Assembly: GCA_020881915.1 (NCBI GenBank)
Contig: JAJFPB010000004.1
Span: forward strand, 4,588,001 to 4,652,000
DNA from: Paramyrothecium sp. XJ0827
Taxonomy: Eukaryota; Ascomycota; Sordariomycetes; Hypocreales; Stachybotryaceae
Length of the DNA: 64,000 nt
Reading direction: 5' to 3'
This document shows, in pieces, positions 57,961 to 64,000 of this stretch. How positions within the stretch are numbered: position 1 is the stretch's first letter; the number at the start of each line of letters is the position of its first letter. The notes beneath the pieces were generated by a model. It was not told the DNA's origin, did no database searches, and was given only the letters and a program-made list of their open reading frames with translations. The translations under genes and the position numbers were made by a program.

Positions 57961-59873
57961 ATGTTGAGAAGGATTCATAATGGGCCAACGACCTTTACCC
58001 GGTCGCTCCGCCGGCCGGCCAGCGCCCAGGCTTGGGTGAGGCTGCCAGATGCGGTTCGCTGGGCGTCTGCGTCCGCGTCCGCGACGGATTCCGCCACGAC
58101 CGCCTCGACCTTGTCGTTTGTGAAGGCCGAGGGGCCGATTGCGACGCAGCTCCACGAGACGGGCGTCTGGACCAAGGCGCGGTCCAGGAGCAAGGCCAGC
58201 AAAAAGGCCAAAGTCCCCGTGGCCGTGGACCCGCGGCGTGTCAATGTCGTCAGCGAGGAGCTCTGCGGTAGGTGCACTGGTAGCGGCGAAGACGGTGGAG
58301 AAGAAGTGTTTCGCTGACAAGCCCGGCAGACGACATCATCAAGTACATCGGCCCGTCGCTTGAACGCCACCGCGGATGTGACCTCCTCGACCTGAACCCG
58401 GGCTCCGGCCTTTGGAGCCGCAAGCTGCACGACTTCCTCGAACCGCGCCGGCACATCATGATGGACCCGGACGCCGAGCTGTACAAGCCGTTCCTCAAGC
58501 CCCTGCTCGACAAGGACTCGGTGCACATGATCCCCAAGTCGGGCTTCGTCTGGAAGAACCTGCTCGAGATGCTGCGCACCAGCCTGCCGGAGCAGACGGC
58601 GACGCCCAAGGACGCGCCGCCGCAGCGCAACGACACGCTCGTCATCACGGCGAACCTGTCCATGTACCCCAAGAAGAAGTTCAGCGGCTTCGACAGCGTG
58701 TCGACCATGATCCTGTACCAGTTCCTGTCGGCCATCCCCACGCAGTCGCTGTTCCACCGCTACGGCCTCGTGCGCATGCTCTTCTGGGTCGACGACGACG
58801 ACCAGCGCAAGCTCGTCCCGCGCTCCATCAACCGCCGCCGGCGCTCCGCCTTCGAGGCCGAGCTCTCGTGCGAGTGGGTCCGCCAGGTCGCCGGCCCGGA
58901 GGTCGACGCCCTCGACACCAACAACCTGCGCGACGAGTGGATCAACGTCGAGTCCGGGTACAACGCGCTGCGCGCCATGGCGGACCGCGGCCTGGCCATG
59001 CCCGAGGCCCGCCAGACCAAGCGCTACCGGGAGCTGTCGGCCGACCCGAGCCTCGCCGGGGCCAAGCTGGCCGGCGCGCGCACGCCCATCCTCCTGCGGC
59101 CCTTCGTGCAGGAGATGGAGGCGCTGGAGCGCGCCAACGACAACTCGCGCAGCACGGCGGCCCGGCTCAAGGCGCTGCGCACGCGGGACAAGTCGGCGCA
59201 GGGCCACTACTCGACGTACCTCGAGCTGATGCAGCAGCGCGAGGCGGCGCTGCAGCTGTACAAGGACGGGTCGCCCGGCTTCGCGGCCGCGGACCGGGCG
59301 TGGAACGAGCGGTTCGACAACATGAAGAAGAACCAGCGCAACGAGTTCAACCTGCTCTGGGACGGCTACCACATCTTCCGGCAGGACCCGCCCGCGCTGC
59401 ACTGGGACCGGCGGCCGTACGAGCCGCTCGTCACGCGGCCGGCCGAGTTCTACCCCAACGCGCCGACGTCGCTGGTCGACATCCAGCCGAAGCAGATGCA
59501 CCCGCTGTTCCTGCAGCACGGGCCGGGCACGTCGCGCTCGGGCGACATGGCGGCGGTGCTGCTGCGCTCGTGGTACCAGCAGACGCTGCTGCCGGTGCGG
59601 CGCGCCATGGACAGCCTGTGGGGCGGCTTCGGCGACCTGGCCGGCGCGTGCGGCAGCGTCACGGACCCGGCGGCGGGCGGGTCGCCGATGAGCGGGGCCG
59701 CCGCGCTCGCCGTGCGCGCCCTCAACGAGCGCCAGTGGACCGAGCTGGTCGGCGCCTGGATGGACTGGCCCTTCCGCCCGACGTACGTCCAGCTGCTGGG
59801 CCGCGTCATGGAGGAGTCGGCCGACGGCGACGAGGACGAGAGCCGCTCGGGCGCCATGGGCGTGTCGGAGTGA
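57961..59873 (+). CDS. mtf1: Mitochondrial transcription factor 1 (Mtf1/TFB1M-type methyltransferase fold)
   Basis: Exon 1 is 57961-58267 and exon 2 is 58330-59873 (62-nt intron, GTAGGT donor, CCGGCAG acceptor), giving 616 residues. The first 50 residues are Arg/Ser/Ala-rich without acidic residues apart from one or two Asp, fitting a mitochondrial targeting peptide (MLRRIHNGPTTFTRSLRRPA). The SAM-methyltransferase-like fold begins VSEELCDDIIKYIGPSLE, then motif I CDLLDLNPGSGLWSRKLHDF and HIMMDPDAELY. Later segments include TLVITANLSMYPKK and a WEWV-like HYGLVRMLFWVDD region. In yeast, Mtf1 assists the mitochondrial RNA polymerase at promoter opening. The fungal form is long, with an alpha-helical C-terminal extension. 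Very high GC marks the second exon. The exon 1 acceptor is supported by the unbroken motif. Confidence 0.85.
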
Positions 59874-60776
59874 CGTGGGGAAGATGCGCGCTTGTATGAG
59901 TATGATTGGAGTGTATGATAGGAAAAAGGGGGGGATGTGTATACCAACATAAAGGACGGAAACAGCATAAGCAGCATATAGAGTGTAAGCATAGGAAACT
60001 ATTTGTTCATTGACCAGGCTTTGCTTCGTGGAGCTGCCGTGGTGCTTGGGAATCTACTTATACCATCAGATCACATCCTCTTATCTCTTGCTTCTACTGA
60101 TAAATTATCCTGGTTCTTCTGGCCGCCCCTCGACACGTATCAGCGACTTCAACCGGGCCCCTTTCCTTGCAACGAATGCGGCAAGCATCCTGTACCCAAG
60201 ATCTGGTGGCTCGTAGCTGCTATTGTCCCGCGATGTAGCGTCCCGTTGGTCTCTGCATTGCATCGATGGATACTCTGGGCATTTATGCGACGAGTCCTGG
60301 TTTTTGGAGAGATCGTTCGCGTTCTTGTGTTGTCTGTGATCACCGGAAGGCACCGGTGTCTTTATATGTTAAATTGCAAGCGGATGAAGTACAGACTAGC
60401 GAGATTTGTATCCGTTACCATACACAAGCTTCCATGGCACAACGTCGTCTCACTCATCCCTACATTCGATGATTCAGGGGCAGCGGTCCAGGATGCACGC
60501 TGCTCCCGACAATGAACTGGTGCAAGCAAACGCCTCTTCATACGCACTTCACTCATCGTGCTCGCATGGCCTCGAAAAAAGAATATCTCATTGCTCTTTG
60601 TTGCTCTGACTTCGCCAAAACGCCGCCGCCAGCCTAAAACCTATATATCATCCCAAACAAAAGAAGCCTTCCGTATCGTGTGCTTTAACCGTCGCACCCG
60701 TAGCCGGCCCTTGTTTTCTCTAATCCCGTTTACCAGAGTGAAACACAAGCCGTAAAAGTACAAGCAGAGCGGTGCT
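59874..60776. other. Convergent intergenic region
   Basis: 3' ends of mtf1 (plus) and the CAP10-like gene (minus). An open frame of 170 codons at 60003-60515 shows hydrophobic patches but no family resemblance and no homogenous codon use. I treat it as chance. Confidence 0.45.
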
Positions 60777-62867
60777 TTACCAGAACCAGTCCTTCCAGCT
60801 CTTCTCCAGCGACGGGTTTCTCAGCACGTCTTCGACCCAGCCCATCGTCTCTCTCCTCTCATCCACCACGCGCGCATACTCGAGCAGCAGCCGCAGCATG
60901 TAGATCTGCATATCCTCTCTGCGCATCACCTTCTCGGCCCACTCCTTGCCGTCGGATGCAATCTTCTCGGCTGCCTTGTCGTGGCCGCCGTGGCCCTCGA
61001 AGCCCAGGAAGTAATCCATGATGCCGTAGTAGTCGCCGAAGCGGTTGTCCATAGGTACAAAGTGCTTCCACGCCACCAGTCGACTGTCGTGCCACTCGCG
61101 CCAGAGGGTCGCCTTGATGGGCAGGGACGTCGACTTCAAGAAGGCCAGGTAGCGTCCGGAAAATGAGTTACCGTCAATGTCTGGCACGTACTTGGAGTCG
61201 AACTGCTCGGCCATGGTGAGACCCGGGGTGGGGCGGAAATAGTGGCCCGTGTAGCTGCACGACGCATCGTCTTGCGAGGGCTCGCACATAAGGTTGATGA
61301 AACTGACGTTGGACCAGCCGTCAATCCACTCACCCAGCTTGCCGTCCGCGTACGCCCGAACGCCATATTGCTCGTCCGGAAGGGCAAAGTTCTCGGGCTT
61401 CTCGCCCTTCTCAACCCGCGAAACCGTGGTGGCGTTGTTCATGGCGGCGAAGCGATGACGCTGGAAGCCGCGCCAGTTATCGGCCTCGTTGCGGCCGCCA
61501 GTTGCGACGCCGCGCCAGATGACCCTGTCTTGTTTGTTCGACCAGGAAATACCGTGGTCGTCGCCGCCCGTGAATTTCTCCTCTTCGCTCCAATACATGG
61601 CTGCGGGTAGAAGAATCTCATTGTTGACGGATAGCTTGGATCCTCCAAATAGGGGGAACAGGTTGCCGCTGGCAGACGTCGAGAGCGGGTTGATGAAGAT
61701 ACCCTCGAGCCCTTGCAGATCCGGCTGATGGCACAATTCACTTGATAGAGTAAAGTTCGAGACGTAGCCTTTGTAGGAGTGCTTGTCGGCCTTGGAAACA
61801 TCTATCGTGGGCGGGTCTTCGAATCTCTCCTGAATAGGCGTCTTTTGCGCCAAGCTGTCAGGGCCGCATGCCCTGCGCACGATGGGCCAGTATGGCTCTG
61901 CAAAATGTCAGTCAACTAGAACGGGAGCTACTGAATCACGGAGAAACGTACTGTCGTCTTCCCACTTCTTTTTCGGTATTTGAATTTGTGGTTCGATCGA
62001 CTTGGGATCAGGAAGCTTCTGGAAATCAGATACCACCGTCTTGGCCTTGGGAAGCTTGATGGTCTTCGCCGCGTCCTTCATGAGCTTCTGAATTTCTTCC
62101 CAGGGCACGACCAGTCGGGGTTCGTCCATGGGGTTCAAAGCCAAGTCCATATCGGGGAGCATGTGCTGAATTGTCCTGATCATGTCGATCCATAGGTCGG
62201 TCCAGAACCAGTCGTTTTTCGTAGTGGCGTTGCCGTTGCGGATGTTGATGCTCATCTCAAAGGCAGCGGCCTCCTTGCGCAGATGGGCCGGATCCATGGC
62301 CCAGAATGGCTGCAGGTCGTGGTATATTTGATCGAAGAAGTCCTCGACAACCAGGGCGTTGTTTGAGGCCGCAAACTTGAACCACGTGTCGAACCCGGGA
62401 GGTGGGTGTCGACCTCTGCGCTTGCGGTAGGCCTGCGCAGCTTCCTCCAGCGTCTTGGATTCGGCCGAGACCAAAGCAGCATATGTCTGCTGGGCGTCGA
62501 AGATGAGCTTATCGATGGGGTGGCCCGGCTCACGGCCAGGCGACGTGGAGGACGACTTGCCAGTGGGCTTTGGGGGAGGAGGTTTGGCATCGTTCGGGCT
62601 CTGCGCCTTGGAGGGCTTCTTTTCGTCTTTTTGATCGTTGTGGCTGCTGTGGTCGGCGAGGTCGGGCTCGGGTAGGCCATTCTCGAAGTAGTCGTCGTTG
62701 ACGCTCGTCGAAGGCTCGTGATAACGAACGGTGTCTGCACCAAGCGGTAGGCCGGCATCGCGGCCGAACACGTAGTAAATGCCGAAGACTATTAGGAAGA
62801 CAAGGCCAATGCGAATGTAGCCCGACGCCCGGCGCGGCGCAAAGCCAGGAGTCAGCATCTTGACCAT
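60777..62867 (-). CDS. CAP10/KDELC-type glycosyltransferase (GT90), type II membrane protein
   Basis: Exon 1 is 62867-61952 and exon 2 is 61897-60777, separated by a 54-nt intron (GTACGT donor, TTTTGCAG acceptor), giving 678 residues. A short basic cytosolic tail is followed by a single signal anchor (YIRIGLVFLIVFGIYYVFG) and a charged Pro/Lys stem to about residue 110. The lumenal catalytic part contains FDTWFKFAASNNALVVEDFF and FWAMDP. It also has the CAP10-family core with KLSVNNEILLPAAMYWSEE, DRVIWRGVATGGRN, NWRGFQRHRFAAMN, LAFLKSTSLPIKATLWREW and HFVPMDNRFGDYYGIMDYFL. Cryptococcus CAP10 homologs add xylose during capsule synthesis, and animal relatives are protein O-glucosyl or xylosyl transferases. 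A Golgi O-glycosylation or wall-polysaccharide role is likely; the donor sugar is not known. Confidence 0.92.
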
Positions 62868-64000
62868 TGTGTGTTCTCGCGAGGACGTCTGGTCCTTGCG
62901 TGTGTATGGGTGGAAAGTCGGAGAGGCGGCCGAGACTGCGCAGCAGTCAACGGCAACGGTCGGAGGAGGAATGTCGCAAGGGAGGTGGAAGCGCTTTCAG
63001 GGTCCTCACCGCGGCGTGGGTTGAAGGGCGGGGGGAAGGGAGGAGGAGGGTCGGACGAGGGCGATGCCAGGCAGGCGATTGAGGTTGGGGAACGCGGCGC
63101 CACAGGGGTTGCGTTCGTTGTCGCGCAGCTACAGCCGGTGTCTTGGAGGGTGTCGTAGTCAAAGTCGCATGGGGGTGCGGTGATTCAAGGCTCCCTCATG
63201 TCTGGCCAAGTTTGCATGACGCAAGTCGGACGAAGGAAACTTGGCGGGCGGTGCCAGGATCGTGGTCAGTTACAGGTGGCTGCACAAGCTAGAAGTAGAT
63301 ACGCTCGTCTCGTGGGATACGCGAAATCGAGCGTTGGAGGGCCAAAGGAAGGGCGTGGGTCGGTCCGTGGGAATGAGGAGGCGAGGCGAGGCGAGTGAAG
63401 GGAGAGGAGGAGAAGAAACGGAGGCGTTGAGGAAAAGGCGAGGTGTTCGAGAAACAAGTCTTGAACTTGGAACATGCTTCTGACGCCCCGGATGATTTGG
63501 TTTGGTTTGGACCAGATGCGGTACAGGGGACATGGTGGCGCTACTGATGGATGCAATGGAGGGGCCCAGTACCTGGTAGGGGCACCGGGGCCACTCCTGG
63601 GTACCGCCGAGGTCCTGGCACCACAGCGAGAGGCCGGGACCGCCCAGCACCGGTACTTGGAGGGACCCCACCGTCTGTGAGGCGGTACCTCGCTTCGAGT
63701 TCTAGCTCTCCCCATGGCCGCATGCTAGCCCACACCTTATATTTCCCACTGTGGAGACGTGCGTGCGGTGTGCCTGTGCCGCTGCTGCTGCTGTCAGGGG
63801 GGCATTGAATTATTGATTGAACGGAGCACTGGCCCGTCTGGTTTGGGTTCTGGGAAGAGGTGTCAGTACCACGAAAGAAACTGTCAGTCAAATAACAGGA
63901 TACTATAGAAGCTGTCCAATTTGGTATCTTGATTTTCGGTTTATTTGTTGCTCCCTATAATCACTAGATTGGCGCACCCCTTTTGCGCTGCATCTCCTGT
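62868..64000. other. Upstream region of the CAP10-like gene to the right edge
   Basis: 1.1 kb with GC-rich, purine-biased sequence near 62980-63060 and repeated GGTACC/GGTAC words at about 63570-63670. Several open frames overlap on both strands but none is protein-like. No gene recognised to the window edge. Confidence 0.45.

Noticed and set aside
57975..59519. 514-codon minus-strand open frame opposite mtf1
   Set aside because: Arg/Val/Leu-rich mirror of a very GC-rich coding exon; no motif.
60003..60515. 170-codon plus-strand open frame after mtf1
   Set aside because: Lies in a convergent 3' region, with mixed composition and no recognisable domain.

Overview
This window reads as a nuclear contig from a filamentous ascomycete (Pezizomycotina, probably Sordariomycetes). 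Most introns are short (about 48-90 nt) GT-AG introns. Secreted-enzyme and cytochrome P450 genes sit among eukaryotic housekeeping genes (condensin SMC4, VPS4, prefoldin 6, AMSH, mitochondrial transcription factor), and a psi-producing oxygenase and an AA9 monooxygenase are typical of this group. All exon boundaries below were worked out by hand from splice signals, reading frame and remembered family consensus; nothing was aligned by computer.

Layout. 1-10 kb: a decayed fragment at the left edge, then four oxidative tailoring genes (SDR 534-1458 +, P450 2119-4165 +, P450 6785-4914 -, FAD-linked oxidase 8214-9996 + with an in-frame TGA). This looks like the flank or remnant of a secondary-metabolite cluster; no PKS, NRPS or terpene synthase is visible. 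10-19 kb: secreted GLEYA-domain protein (-), a DUF6891-like acidic protein (+), and a 705-aa secreted protein with a Cys-rich tail (-), separated by gene-poor DNA. 19.4-25.6 kb: a housekeeping pair, SMC4 (-) and an ELYS-like nucleoporin (+), sharing a 463-bp divergent promoter. 25.6-29.2 kb: no recognised gene. 29.2-45.3 kb: accessory genes again, with a third P450 (+), a complete but broken GH43 beta-xylosidase pseudogene (+), a type-B carboxylesterase (+), a small secreted protein (-), a three-exon GH24 phage-type lysozyme (-) and a large Ppo fatty-acid dioxygenase/P450 fusion (-). 47.7-48.6 kb: AA9 LPMO (-). 49.9-62.9 kb: a dense core block with AMSH-like deubiquitinase (-), prefoldin 6 (-), an F-box gene interrupted by one TGA (-), VPS4 (+), mitochondrial transcription factor 1 (+) and a CAP10-type GT90 glycosyltransferase (-).

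How they fit together: the core block covers chromosome structure, nuclear pore, chaperone, endosomal sorting and mitochondrial expression. The accessory part is oxidative metabolism and secreted hydrolases, and it carries all the gene decay seen here (left-edge fragment, possible P450 relic, FAD oxidase, GH43), apart from the single-codon lesion in the F-box gene. I found no clearly new defence or mobile system. The most notable observations are the traceable GH43 pseudogene, the two single-TGA interruptions, the lysozyme gene hidden in small exons, and the backbone-less tailoring cluster.
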